A DNA stretch of 64,000 bases from Metabacillus arenae (GCF_014773385.1 NZ_JACXAI010000022.1:43016-107015), one strand, 5' to 3'; positions 26,875 to 36,073 are shown, numbered from the stretch's first letter. Notes: generated by a model from the sequence alone, not told the origin. Made by a program: numbers and translations.

Positions 26875-27957
26875 TTAAATAGGTTCCTTATTTAATAAGG
26901 GAGGCTTTTCGCACGTGCTTTCCATCATATAATGGCTTCCCTGCTCGGATGAACAGTGAATACCATGCATGATTTCGAGTACATGCAATGCCATCCTGCT
27001 ATTTGCACGCGGCGTTTTTCCTGTTTCAATCGCCTCCGCCATGTCCGCAAGACCGATGCCGCGTAAGTTATCAAGAGGGTTTCCTGCAGGCTTCATTTCT
27101 TTCCATTCATCTTCATCATGCCGTTTCAGTAAAAGCGGCTGGTTGAAATGATTTGGATCAGGCAAGCTGATTGTGCCGTCTTTCCCATATATTTCAATAA
27201 ATGGTGTACGTGCAGCTGTTACGTCAAAGCTTGTTGTAATCGTTGCTGTTGCCCCGTTTTTGAAATCAAGTATGCCATTCACATGTGTCGGTACTTGAAC
27301 GGGTATTTTCTCCCCGTATTTCGCAGAGCTTGTAATGGTACGTTCCGGAAATGTAATCCGAGCTGAACCAGTGATTCGGCTGACCGGGCCCATTAAGCTG
27401 ACCAGAGCGGTAATGTAATACGGACCCATGTCGTACATCGGACCGCCACCCGCCTGATAAAAAAATTCAGGATTTGGGTGCCATGATTCCGGACCGCGTG
27501 TCATCATAAAAGCTGTCGCCCCGATTGGCCTTCCAATAACTCCTGCTTCGATTAATTGACCGGCAAGCTGAATGCTTCCTCCTAGAAACGTATCCGGTGC
27601 CGAGCCGATTGTGACATGGTTTAGGCGTGCTGCCTCCACAACCCGTTTTCCATCTTCAAACGAAATGGCAAGCGGTTTTTCTGAATATACATGCTTATTT
27701 CGTTTGATAGCCTGCAACGCCACCGTTGCATGAGCGTGAGGAATCGTTAAATTTAGTACAATATCAATGTCCGGTGAAGTCATCATTTCTTCTACAGTAA
27801 ATACGCGGTCAATGCCGTATTTTGCAGCGGCTTCTTCTGCTTTCGCAATGTCCAAATCTGCGCAAGCAACAATATCGAACTCTGGAAAACGGCGGCTGTT
27901 CTCGAAATAAATGCCACTAATATTCCCGCAGCCAACAACGCCTACTTTCAATGCCAT
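26875..27957 (-). CDS. Gfo/Idh/MocA family NAD(P)-dependent oxidoreductase
   Basis: A 360-residue sugar or inositol dehydrogenase-like enzyme. The Rossmann motif is VGVVGCGNISG (5-15); the EKP motif with the catalytic lysine is in KHVYSEKPLAIS (about 88-99); GGGPMYDMGPYYITAL carries the D-x-G-x-H-like catalytic segment, with Tyr in place of the usual His. It lies 14 bases after the sugar isomerase gene, so they form one operon. Substrate is probably a sugar or cyclitol taken further by the isomerase (inference). Confidence 0.88.
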   Translation of the reverse strand: MALKVGVVGCGNISGIYFENSRRFPEFDIVACADLDIAKAEEAAAKYGIDRVFTVEEMMTSPDIDIVLNLTIPHAHATVALQAIKRNKHVYSEKPLAISFEDGKRVVEAARLNHVTIGSAPDTFLGGSIQLAGQLIEAGVIGRPIGATAFMMTRGPESWHPNPEFFYQAGGGPMYDMGPYYITALVSLMGPVSRITGSARITFPERTITSSAKYGEKIPVQVPTHVNGILDFKNGATATITTSFDVTAARTPFIEIYGKDGTISLPDPNHFNQPLLLKRHDEDEWKEMKPAGNPLDNLRGIGLADMAEAIETGKTPRANSRMALHVLEIMHGIHCSSEQGSHYMMESTCEKPPLLNKEPI

Positions 27958-27971
27958 AGCTAACGCCCCTT

Positions 27972-28742
27972 TTATTTATTTGCAAGATGCGGCAGTTTTG
28001 TTTTTAAGTAGTTGATACTGATTTCAATACTTTCGAACGGTGTACGACGGCTCATATCCTGCTCGACCACCCACCACTGAACACCGGCTGCTTCTCCAAT
28101 ATTCAGTACGGCTTCAATATCAACGCCGCCTGTGCCAAGCTCCGCAAAAAATTGCTCTCCATCCGTTGTCATATCCTTCAAATGAACGAGCGGTGTTCTA
28201 GTTTGATAACGGTTGATCCACTCGACTGGATGCTCTCCTGCTTTTGTCAGCCAGTATATATCCAGCTCTGCTTTCACATTGTCTGCATTCGTATCATCAA
28301 AAATGGATTCAAGAGCCTTTCTGCCGTCAGCCAGGCGATCCAGTTCAAAATCGTGATTATGATAACAAAGGGTAATGCCTTCACGTCGGCACGCTTCACC
28401 TGCTTGATCTAATATAGAAATAAGCGCTTGGTAATCTTTTTCACTGCGGCGATCTGGCATTAAATAAGGACAGACCACATAATTACTCCCTAATATTTTC
28501 TGATCTTCAATAACCTGCGTCAAATTGTTTTCTAATTGTTCAAGCGGCACATGGCTGGATGCGGCTTTTAACCCAAGGTCATCAAGTAACACTCTCACTT
28601 CTTGCGCTGATAAACCGCCATACCCCGCAAATTCAACGCCATCGAAGCCAAGCTCTGCCACTTTTTTCAATGTACCTGCAAAATCTTGCTGGCTTTCTTC
28701 ACGCAACGTATACATTTGTAAAGCTACTGGAATTGTTGTCAT
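27972..28742 (-). CDS. sugar phosphate isomerase/epimerase (xylose isomerase-like TIM barrel)
   Basis: A 256-residue AP-endonuclease-2/xylose-isomerase-like barrel protein (IolE, IolH, YcjR relatives). Landmarks: VALQMYTLREE at the start, LGFDGVEFAGYGG, YHNHDFEL with metal-binding His/Glu, AELDIYWLTKAGEHP and the final WWVVEQDMS with the catalytic glutamate. First gene of the operon; a CcpA-type site lies just upstream, so catabolite repression is likely. The AraC gene divergent to it is the obvious specific regulator. Confidence 0.87.
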   Translation of the reverse strand: MTTIPVALQMYTLREESQQDFAGTLKKVAELGFDGVEFAGYGGLSAQEVRVLLDDLGLKAASSHVPLEQLENNLTQVIEDQKILGSNYVVCPYLMPDRRSEKDYQALISILDQAGEACRREGITLCYHNHDFELDRLADGRKALESIFDDTNADNVKAELDIYWLTKAGEHPVEWINRYQTRTPLVHLKDMTTDGEQFFAELGTGGVDIEAVLNIGEAAGVQWWVVEQDMSRRTPFESIEISINYLKTKLPHLANK

Positions 28743-28780
28743 CTTACATCCCCATTTCTTTTATTTAATATCATTCATTT

Positions 28781-28794
28781 GAAAACGCTTACTC
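28781..28794. promoter_or_regulatory. catabolite-responsive element (CcpA site), predicted
   Basis: TGAAAACGCTTACT fits the cre consensus closely. It is about 40 bases upstream of the isomerase start in the divergent region with the AraC gene, a position suited to block that promoter. Confidence 0.6.
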
Positions 28795-28984
28795 AGATTA
28801 ACAAAAAAATAGATACCAACTTATCAGTTCTAGTTGAATGCAGTTTCTTTATCACGAGTACAATTACAAATTTCATTCATATTACTGATTTGATTCCATC
28901 ATATATGATATACCTTCAAATGAACATAAACGATATAATTAAAACATCTACTATTTTGCTATTTTGCGAAAACAGGGGGATCTC

Positions 28985-29764
28985 ATGAGCACGAACATTT
29001 TTTTATGCAGTTATTCATATCACACACAACGATTTCATTCCCAACATAAATCTGGGTTCCCGGGGTATCTTTTCCGCCTCCAAACAGAAGGGGTCTGTGA
29101 AGTAGTAGTGAAAGGAAGAAAGATGGAGCTCGAGAAAGGAAATCTTCTGTTGATTCAACCAGGGGACCACTATGAACTGCTGGTCAGGGAGAACCAAAAA
29201 AGCGGTGACTATTATTTAGGCTGCGAAGGTGATTGGATTGACGAATGGTGGAGCCGTTCAGCCAAGCCAGCTGTCTCCCGTATCGACCTTGATGAAAAGC
29301 TGCTCGCCTTATGGCGTCATATCATTATCGAAAAACGCCGGCCATCGTCCAAGGAAAATACCGAGCTTACTGACTATTTGCTGCGCTCACTCTGCTTATC
29401 TCTTGAGCGAGCCGTCAACGAAACGACCTTCTCCTTCAGTCACCCGTATGCGGTGACGAGAATGATGCGATACATTGAAGAACATGCTACGAAAGTATTT
29501 AAGATTGAGGAGGTTGCCTTGCATGCCGGCCTCAGCATCTCGCGAGCCAGTCACCTTTTTAAAAAAAGTGTTGGAAAAACCATGATGGAATACGCACAGC
29601 AAATTCGGCTATCCGTTGCAATCGAACGGATGAACTACACCACGATGACGCTCGAACATATTGCCGAAACCTGTGGATTCGGTACTTATTCTTATTTTCA
29701 CAAGGTATTTAAAAAGAAATACGGTGTAGCTCCCGGAGCATACAGACGTCTACATATAGAGTAG
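28985..29764 (+). CDS. AraC family transcriptional regulator
   Basis: A 259-residue regulator. The N-terminal cupin-like sensing domain includes LEKGNLLLIQPGDHYEL; the C-terminal double helix-turn-helix includes IEEVALHAGLSISRASHLFK and CGFGTYSYFHKVFKKKYGVA, the AraC signature. ATG at 28985 has AGGGGGAT in front, which rules out the TTG 21 bases upstream. Divergent from the isomerase/oxidoreductase operon, which it probably activates in response to a sugar. Confidence 0.88.
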   Translation: MSTNIFLCSYSYHTQRFHSQHKSGFPGYLFRLQTEGVCEVVVKGRKMELEKGNLLLIQPGDHYELLVRENQKSGDYYLGCEGDWIDEWWSRSAKPAVSRIDLDEKLLALWRHIIIEKRRPSSKENTELTDYLLRSLCLSLERAVNETTFSFSHPYAVTRMMRYIEEHATKVFKIEEVALHAGLSISRASHLFKKSVGKTMMEYAQQIRLSVAIERMNYTTMTLEHIAETCGFGTYSYFHKVFKKKYGVAPGAYRRLHIE

Positions 29765-29793
29765 ATTTTTTATGCTTTTTTTATGAATTAGAC

Positions 29794-29958
29794 TCAACTT
29801 GATGGCAGCCAACAGGGCAGGGCGAGAATTCGATCTTTTTTGGGCCGCTCATAACAAGAGAGTTTTTTTAATAGATCAACAGTAGGTAAGGCAACGATCT
29901 TCGTTAAAAAACGGTACCCAAATAATTCAATAAGAAATTCTTGTAATTTTTGATTCAT
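29794..29958 (-). other. small open frame of 54 codons, probable remnant
   Basis: Reads MNQKLQEFLIELFGYRFLTK and ends in ERPKKDRILALPCWLPSS. No ribosome site, no family recognised. It lies between the AraC gene and aadK in an otherwise empty stretch of about 340 bases. Confidence 0.25.
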
Positions 29959-30108
29959 TTTCATATTATAAAGAAAAAGGTCTGGAGGTAATTTCCAGTG
30001 ACGTTTTTAGAGCATTTTACATAACTTTTAGCCATTTTTATTAGAGGACCTCCTAAATAAGTAATGAGTATTTTTATCGCAAAATAAAAATAAATAGGAG
30101 GTAGAAAA

Positions 30109-30978
30109 ATGCGTTCTGAGCAGGAAATATTGGATCTAGTTTTAGATGTAGCTATGAGAGATAAAAGGATTCGGGCTGTTGGCATGAATGGTTCAAGAGT
30201 AAATCCCAATGTTCCAAAAGATCCATTTAGAGATTATGATATCGTTTACCTTGTCAATGATATGCAATCGTTTATAAGTGACCCTAATTGGATTCATGTT
30301 TTTGGAGATAGAATAATCCTGCAAACGCCAGAAAACATGGCGATGTTCCCGGCTGAACTGGGAGGAAGGTTTTCTTATCTCATGTTATTTACAGATGGAA
30401 ATAGAATTGATTTAATTCTTGCTCCGATTGAAGAAAAGGATGAATATTGCAAAGAGGATGGGCTAACCGTCATTTTAATGGATAAAGATAATAGCTTGCC
30501 TTTAATACCGCCTCCTACTGACAAGGAATATTGGGTAAAAAGACCTTCTGCAGAATTCTTTGCAGATTGCTGCAATGAATTTTGGTGGGTTTCTACTTAT
30601 GTAGCAAAGGGGTTATGGAGGCGGGAAATTCTTTATGCTTATGATCATTTGAATTTGGTTAGGTCAATGCTAATAAAAATGGTCGAATGGAAAGTCGGAA
30701 TAGATACTAATTTTTCTCTATCTATTGGAAAAAACGGAAAATATTTAGATCGCTATGTAGATAAACCATTGTGGGGAAAGATTTTAATGACATACCCTAG
30801 CGGAGATTATGAGAATAGTTGGAATGCACTCTTTGGTATGACAGATATTTTTGAACAAACTGCAATCTATGTGTCTGAAAAGCTTAATTTTGAATATCGT
30901 TATGAGGAAGCAGAAAGGGTTAAAAAGTACTTAAAACATGTTCAAAGTCTTCCATCTGATGCAGTTAGTATTTATTAA
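30109..30978 (+). CDS. aadK: aminoglycoside 6-adenylyltransferase, AadK-like
   Basis: A 289-residue nucleotidyltransferase of the ANT(6) family, which adenylylates streptomycin at the 6 position. The nucleotidyltransferase core is visible as VGMNGSRVNPNVPKDPFRDY followed by DIVYLV (catalytic acids), and DGNRIDLILAP supplies the third acid. Later family landmarks: FWWVSTYVAKGLWRREILYA. AGGAGG lies eight bases ahead of the ATG. Chromosomal aadK is common in Bacillus; no mobile element adjoins it. Resistance is predicted from homology only. Confidence 0.9.
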   Translation: MRSEQEILDLVLDVAMRDKRIRAVGMNGSRVNPNVPKDPFRDYDIVYLVNDMQSFISDPNWIHVFGDRIILQTPENMAMFPAELGGRFSYLMLFTDGNRIDLILAPIEEKDEYCKEDGLTVILMDKDNSLPLIPPPTDKEYWVKRPSAEFFADCCNEFWWVSTYVAKGLWRREILYAYDHLNLVRSMLIKMVEWKVGIDTNFSLSIGKNGKYLDRYVDKPLWGKILMTYPSGDYENSWNALFGMTDIFEQTAIYVSEKLNFEYRYEEAERVKKYLKHVQSLPSDAVSIY

Positions 30979-30992
30979 GGATTTTAAATTGC

Positions 30993-31018
30993 GGGGGTAG
31001 AGTTATGACTCTAGCCCC
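30993..31018 (+). terminator. hairpin after aadK
   Basis: GGGGGTAGAGT and ACTCTAGCCCC pair at ten of eleven positions around TATG. No T-run follows, so it may be a weak terminator or processing stem. A frame near 31050 reading HTWKTAKKSLVSGEHAGKGR looks like a short gene remnant. Confidence 0.45.
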
Positions 31019-31167
31019 TGTTCATCATCTGAAAAGTTAGTTGATGAACACACATGGAAAACTGCCAAGAAATCCTTAGTATCAGGTGAGCATGCTGGTA
31101 AAGGCAGAGGAATCAACCTCCTAGAATTAAAAATTAATAGCAAACTGCAATTATAGGAGATAAATGA

Positions 31168-31737
31168 ATGACAAACAATAATCAGATTGCTAGTAATAGT
31201 AAAAATGAGAGGGGCATATTTTTAATCACTGGGATAATGGCAGCAGGTAAATCTACAATTGCCCAACTCCTATCAGAACGTTTGGAAAAAAGTGTCCATG
31301 TTCGTGGAGATGTGTTTAGAAAAATGATCGTAAATGGTAGAGTCGAAATGTCAGGCACCCCTTCACTTGAAGCGTTAGAGCAATTAAGACTGCGTTATAA
31401 ACTTTCGGCTAAAGTATCTGATGAGTATTATCAATCAGGGTTCAATGTAGTTTTACAAGATGTAATTATTGGACCAATGCTGCAGGAAATGGTTGAATAT
31501 ATTCAAAATCGTCCCCTATTTGTAATTGTCTTAACACCTCGTCCTGAAATTGTCGCTGCTAGGGAAGCATCTCGTCAGAAAAAAGGGTATGGTGCCATAG
31601 ATATCCCTTCTCTTGAAAATGTCTTGCAAACAGAAACCCCAAAGATAGGTATGTGGATTGATTCATCAAACTTATCACCAGAAGAGACAGTTGATGTAAT
31701 TCTAAGAAGAGTTTTTTCGGAAGCAAAGATTGAATAG
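31168..31737 (+). CDS. P-loop kinase (AAA/zeta-toxin or chloramphenicol-phosphotransferase-like)
   Basis: A 189-residue nucleotide-binding protein. Walker A is GIMAAGKST at about residues 22-30, followed by VHVRGDVFRKMI, the type of D-containing segment that positions the phosphate acceptor in small-molecule kinases. VVLQDVIIGP may be the Walker B strand, and a lid-like RPEIVAAREASRQ comes later. AGGAG precedes the ATG. The neighbours are an aminoglycoside adenylyltransferase and a GNAT acetyltransferase, so phosphorylation of a drug-like molecule is possible; the substrate cannot be read. Confidence 0.8.
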   Translation: MTNNNQIASNSKNERGIFLITGIMAAGKSTIAQLLSERLEKSVHVRGDVFRKMIVNGRVEMSGTPSLEALEQLRLRYKLSAKVSDEYYQSGFNVVLQDVIIGPMLQEMVEYIQNRPLFVIVLTPRPEIVAAREASRQKKGYGAIDIPSLENVLQTETPKIGMWIDSSNLSPEETVDVILRRVFSEAKIE

Positions 31738-31886
31738 TTTCTCGGAGCAGCTAGCATTTAGAGGAAACAAAGTGGTCTATACTGGTGGAACAATTGGCAA
31801 ATTGACTGCTGAAAACAATGTAGGGATTTAAACCAATTAAGCTTGAAGTAACTTTTGTTATTTAAGAGAAGGGGGAGTTTTATATC

Positions 31887-32384
31887 ATGATCAGATTGTG
31901 CGATAAACTGGATACAGAGGTAATCAACCAGATTATCAACGATGCTGCGCGGGCATATAAAGGAGTTATTCCTCAGGATAGGTATCATGAACCGTACATG
32001 TCTTTAGAAGAATTAAAACTTGAAATGAACGATGGAGTTATATTTTGGGGATTTGATGAAAACAATGAATTGCTCGGAGTCATGGGTATACAGGATAAAG
32101 GGGAAGTATCTTTAATCAGACACGCTTATGTTAGAACGAACCAGCGGAAAAGCGGCATAGGGACCAAGCTTCTGTCTCATTTGATGCATTTGACGAATAA
32201 ACCAATTCTGATTGGAACGTGGGAATCAGCTGAATGGGCAATTAACTTTTACATGAAGAATGGCTTTCAAGTAGTTCCTGAGGAAGAAAAGGTAAAGTTG
32301 CTGCATCAATATTGGAACGTACCTGAAAGACAAATCGAGACATCAGTAGTGCTGTGTGATAATAAATGGAAACCTGCTAAATAA
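31887..32384 (+). CDS. GNAT family N-acetyltransferase
   Basis: A 165-residue acetyl-CoA-dependent acetyltransferase. The acetyl-CoA binding motif A reads IRHAYVRTNQRKSGIGTKLL (R-x-x-x-G-I-G), preceded by the ELLGVMGIQD strand, and WAINFYMKNGFQVV matches motif B. Target unknown. GAAGGGGGAG precedes the start. It follows the P-loop kinase with 150 bases between. Confidence 0.87.
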   Translation: MIRLCDKLDTEVINQIINDAARAYKGVIPQDRYHEPYMSLEELKLEMNDGVIFWGFDENNELLGVMGIQDKGEVSLIRHAYVRTNQRKSGIGTKLLSHLMHLTNKPILIGTWESAEWAINFYMKNGFQVVPEEEKVKLLHQYWNVPERQIETSVVLCDNKWKPAK

Positions 32385-32447
32385 AATCTTTCACTTTTCT
32401 TTTATTCCGCAAAAGATCATGCAGGAATTGAATTTTTTCAACTCTTA

Positions 32448-32461
32448 AACAAACGTTTGTT
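32448..32461. promoter_or_regulatory. perfect 14-bp palindrome, third operator-like site
   Basis: AACAAACGTTTGTT is fully self-complementary and sits 45 bases before the PNPOx-family gene. Core shared with the sites at 6563 and 18614. Confidence 0.45.
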
Positions 32462-32505
32462 GAATTAGCTCAATGGCAATTTAAATAGAAAGTTGGAGAG
32501 GCTAT

Positions 32506-33159
32506 ATGGAAGACACAAGCAAATTAATTGGAGAGCGCAAAACCCTTGTTGGTCCTTTTCCACCGTTTAACCCATACAAAAGATTTGAATACCCTCATGA
32601 ACTATTTTTAGAATGGTTTCAAGCAGCAATTGCTAATGGAGAACACGAACCTCAATCGATGACTCTTTCCACAACAGATCCTTATGGCTTTCCTGACGCA
32701 CGTATTCTCATTTTAAAGGATATAGACGAAAATGGCTGGTATTTTGCATCAAGTTCAAAAAGCAAGAAAGGAAAACAATTAGAGGTTAATCCAAATGTAG
32801 CTTTAACCTTTTATTGGTCATTAATTGGAAGACAAGTGAGAGTACGTGGAAAAGTCATGGGTATGGGGAAAGAACGGAGTACTAACGATTTTTTGAATAG
32901 AGGGATCGTAGCACGAGCAATTGCTCTACTAGACAAACAAAGCTCTATCCTAGAAAAAAGAAGTGATTTTGACATAGCTTTAATTGAGCAGCTCAATAGG
33001 TTAAAGGAAAATCCAGCTTCAGTATCCAATTCTTGGACATTGTACAGAGTCGTTGCCAAAGAGGTTGAGTTTTGGCAAGGGAATGAAGAACGAAAGCATA
33101 TTAGACTAAAATTTAACTACGATGGAGAAAAATGGACACAAAACCTATTATGGCCTTAG
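32506..33159 (+). CDS. pyridoxamine 5'-phosphate oxidase family flavoprotein (PdxH-like)
   Basis: A 217-residue protein with the PdxH layout: PHELFLEWFQAAIANGEHEP at the start, MTLSTTDPYGFPDARILILK (FMN-binding strand), SSSKSKKGKQLEVNPNVALT and RQVRVRGKV. The C-terminal dimerisation region survives (WTLYRVVAKEVEFWQG) but the substrate-phosphate R-L-x-P ending of true PdxH is replaced by NLLWP. It may therefore oxidise something other than pyridoxamine phosphate, as in the phenazine PhzG branch (inference). Preceded by a perfect palindrome, suggesting a dedicated repressor. Confidence 0.8.
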   Translation: MEDTSKLIGERKTLVGPFPPFNPYKRFEYPHELFLEWFQAAIANGEHEPQSMTLSTTDPYGFPDARILILKDIDENGWYFASSSKSKKGKQLEVNPNVALTFYWSLIGRQVRVRGKVMGMGKERSTNDFLNRGIVARAIALLDKQSSILEKRSDFDIALIEQLNRLKENPASVSNSWTLYRVVAKEVEFWQGNEERKHIRLKFNYDGEKWTQNLLWP

Positions 33160-33264
33160 TTTAAGTATTTTGGCTAAAATCCGTTATTCAACAAATGGGA
33201 GCAGCCCGCCAAATTCGTTTTCAGGTCTATGATACCTATGAAATAAATATGTGGAGGGAAGTAA

Positions 33265-34138
33265 ATGCCCCAAACAAAAATCAACAAAACCATAACATTT
33301 TTATCTAATGGCGTGAAGTGTGTCGGTCACTTGTATTTACCTGCAGAAAAAAATGAAAACTGCCATGCATTATTAAGGGTGTTGGTTTTAGTGGTACACA
33401 AGATACCTCTTCAATCCTTGCAAACACAGAAGATTTTTAGTACTGACATTTGATTATAGAAGCTTTGGCGAAAGTGAAGGCGTTCCCAGGCAGGTTGTAG
33501 ATATCCAGGGGCAGATTGAAGATTTCCATGCTGCTATTAAGTATGCTCGAGAATATGAAGGTTTGGATTCTGAAAGAATAGCATTATGGGGTTCATTGCT
33601 AGGAGGGGGGCATGTTATTTCGGCTGCTTCCCAAGATCCAAGGATTGCTGCAGTTGTAGCACAGATTCCATTTAACGGATTTCCTAGAAAAGTAGAGGGT
33701 CGATCAACGATTACTACGATAAAAATACTAGCGGCAATGATAAGGGATTTGATAAGAAAGAAATATCATAAAGATCCTTATTATATTCGTGCGGTTGGTA
33801 ACATCGGTGAGTTAGCTGTCATGAGCAGCTCTGAAGCTCATAAGACAATCGAAGCTATGGCGAGCAAAAACTGGAAGAATGAGATTGCCCCCCGAGCGTT
33901 ATTTGAGATGATGAAGTATAAACCAAGTGATGCTGCACCGAACATTAAAGCTCCAGTCTTAATATGTTATGGAGAACATGATTTAGAAACTACATCTGAT
34001 ACTACAAAAGAATTAGTGGCTAAGCTGGTTAATTGTGAGACAAAAAGCTATCCTGTTGCCCATTTTGATTTTTATAGAGAAGGTATTCGAGATAAGATAA
34101 CGAGTGATCAAATAGCTTTTTTAAAAAAGAATATGTGA
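33265..34138 (+). pseudogene. alpha/beta hydrolase (dienelactone hydrolase/peptidase S15-like), frameshifted
   Basis: The N-terminal part reads TFLSNGVKCVGHLYLPAEKN; the frame then shifts to GVGFSGTQDTSSILANTEDF, stops, and resumes as LTFDYRSFGESEGVPRQVVD and the rest to the end. At least two frameshifts and a small deletion are needed to join the parts. The nucleophile elbow reads GSLLGG where GSSLGG is expected, so the catalytic serine is also lost. AGGGAAG precedes the original ATG. Confidence 0.8.
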
Positions 34139-34284
34139 GTAGAGAAAACAGCAGGATTTTCGTTGTTGTCTTCCTGAGACATATTTTTTTATCTTAGCGA
34201 AAAGGTTAAACTGGTTTGCATTTTATCCTCCTTTTTCTTTGAGGGTCTTTATTCAGCTTTTGGGGATTTTTAGAAAAGAACAAT

Positions 34285-34411
34285 CGGGCGGGGCTGTCCA
34301 TAAGTCGATTATTCGGCTATTGGAAGCCCCTTTACATGTTTCAGAATTCTGATATATTAACATTTTATTTTCAATTTTTTATGAATTTGCCCTTTTCGGA
34401 CTGCCCCGTCC
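34285..34411. mobile_element. candidate MITE with 20-bp imperfect terminal inverted repeats
   Basis: The left end CGGGCGGGGCTGTCCATAAG matches the reverse complement of the right end, CTTTTCGGACTGCCCCGTCC, at about 15 of 20 positions. The 127-base interior is AT-rich and non-coding. No clear target duplication. Could also be a long terminator structure. Confidence 0.4.
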
Positions 34412-34428
34412 TTTTTATTAGTTTTTGT

Positions 34429-34552
34429 GTCTAGCTAAAGCGCCATCTGTTCGATGTCCCTAGCGAATCTGTCACAGAGGTTAAAGAGCAGTCTCCAGGG
34501 TCAGCTCGCCCGAGTGCATGTCGACGAAGGACTAGCGTCTTGCTCTTTGCTG
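34429..34552. repeat. Bacillus-type intergenic repeat B, copy 2
   Basis: Opens TGTCTAGCTAAAGCGCCAT and contains GTCGACGAAGGACTAGCG, as in the copy at 15050. It abuts the 3' end of the sigma-54 activator gene. AAAGAGCA and TGCTCTTT near its two ends can pair. Confidence 0.6.
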
Positions 34553-34553
34553 A

Positions 34554-35936
34554 TCAAGATTTTCTTTCATTCAACAAATCCTCGCAATATTCTCTGATCA
34601 GTTTCGAGGCTTTCGTCTGGCTGATGTCGAGGTCTTTTGCAACCTTCCTGGACGATTTGTATGTTTCGTAAGATCTTCTAATTAAGATCCGTTTTGTTTC
34701 GTCAAGCGCTTTATCAAGTGAAGTGGGGAGAGCGAGTTGGGTGATTTGTTTAACGTTGTCAGTGATCAAATCCGGCAAATCGCCCACGCTGATGATAGAG
34801 TCGCTAATAACGACTAACCGTTCAATTAAATTTTCGAGCTGGCGTACATTGCCCGGCCATGAATAATAGATTAATATGTTTAGGCATTCTTCCGAGATGA
34901 CTTTGTTTTCATGGTATTTTTGATTAAATTTATTTAAAAAATTGTACGTGAGCGGTATGATATCTTCTTTGCGTTCACGTAGAGGCGGCAAGTGTATATC
35001 GATCACATTCAGCCTGTAAAATAAATCTTCCCTGAATCTTTTGTCATTGACCATTTCGATTAAGTTTTGATTCGTTGCGGCGACGATGCGGATGTCAACT
35101 TTTTTCATTTCGTTGCCGCCGACGGGAATGAATTGTTTATCCTGGATAACTTGTAAAAGCTTTGCTTGTAAAGCAAGAGGCATTTCCCCGATTTCATCAA
35201 GAAAAACGGTGCCTCCATTTGCCGCTTCGAGCAAGCCTGTTTTTCCTGATTTGCTTGCGCCGGTAAATGCGCCTTTAGAATAACCAAATAGCTCCGATTC
35301 AAGCAGCTCTTCTGGAATGGCTGCGCAGTTAATCGTCAAGAACGGGCCGCTTTTCCGCTTGCTGATCCTGTGGATGTAGTGGGCGAGCACGCCCTTTCCT
35401 GTTCCCGATTCTCCCTGAATTAAAATAGTAGAATCAGTTGGTGCCACTTTTTCGCAAAAGGTTAAGATTCGGTTGATTTTGCCGCTGTTCGTAATGAATT
35501 GCTCTGTTTCACCTTCAACATGAGTGGTTTTTAACTCATCTCCCGTTTCTTTTGCTTTTATCATTTTAAATGTTTGTGATTGGGTCGATGTAATGACGAC
35601 GAGTTCGATTTCCCCCGCATCATTTAAGATTGGAATGGCTGACGTCAGTAATTCAGCCCCAATATAAGTTTGCTGCTTCAAGTAGCAAGGCTTTTTTCTT
35701 TTATATACTTCCGGCACAATGGACGGTTTCCAGTAACCTTTTTCAAATAATTCGACATTGTATTTGCCAATGACATCAGTCGGCTTCAGTCCATAATGGC
35801 GCTCACATGTCTGGTTAACGTAAAGAATCCGCTTTTCGCCGTCGAGGACGAAAATTTCATCTGATGAATAATTGAGAATTTTTAAAAGAGTTTGCAGCGT
35901 CATCTCAACATTTCCTGTTGCATCTGGACTTTTCAC
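34554..35936 (-). CDS. sigma-54-dependent enhancer-binding regulator (PAS, AAA+, HTH)
   Basis: A 460-residue activator. A PAS sensor covers about residues 12-118 (YSSDEIFVLDGEKRILYVNQ); the AAA+ core has Walker A GESGTGKG (175-182), the sigma-54 contact GAFTGA (222-227) and Walker B VFLDEIG (244-250), with an arginine-finger region FREDLFYRLN. The C-terminal helix-turn-helix is in SRKVAKDLDISQTKASKLIR. GTG start with GAGGATGATTTT ahead. Divergent to an operon with a -24/-12 promoter and paired enhancer-like repeats between them, so it is the activator of that catabolic operon; its PAS domain may bind the substrate or an intermediate. Confidence 0.92.
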   Translation of the reverse strand: MKSPDATGNVEMTLQTLLKILNYSSDEIFVLDGEKRILYVNQTCERHYGLKPTDVIGKYNVELFEKGYWKPSIVPEVYKRKKPCYLKQQTYIGAELLTSAIPILNDAGEIELVVITSTQSQTFKMIKAKETGDELKTTHVEGETEQFITNSGKINRILTFCEKVAPTDSTILIQGESGTGKGVLAHYIHRISKRKSGPFLTINCAAIPEELLESELFGYSKGAFTGASKSGKTGLLEAANGGTVFLDEIGEMPLALQAKLLQVIQDKQFIPVGGNEMKKVDIRIVAATNQNLIEMVNDKRFREDLFYRLNVIDIHLPPLRERKEDIIPLTYNFLNKFNQKYHENKVISEECLNILIYYSWPGNVRQLENLIERLVVISDSIISVGDLPDLITDNVKQITQLALPTSLDKALDETKRILIRRSYETYKSSRKVAKDLDISQTKASKLIREYCEDLLNERKS

Positions 35937-35964
35937 AAAATCATCCTCTCATTTCAAAAGGTAA

Positions 35965-36005
35965 TGAGTTAATTTTGACTAATGTTTTATCATATTGAGT
36001 TAATT
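35965..36005. promoter_or_regulatory. candidate enhancer (UAS): TGAGTTAATT direct repeat
   Basis: TGAGTTAATT occurs at 35965 and again at 35996, exactly 31 bases apart, about three helical turns, and 70-110 bases upstream of the -24 element. That is the usual place for binding sites of a sigma-54 activator. Confidence 0.6.
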
Positions 36006-36073
36006 ATAATTCAAATTGGCAGCGTTTTCACAAAAAAATGACATACATTCAATATTAACGCTGTTTTTAAAAA

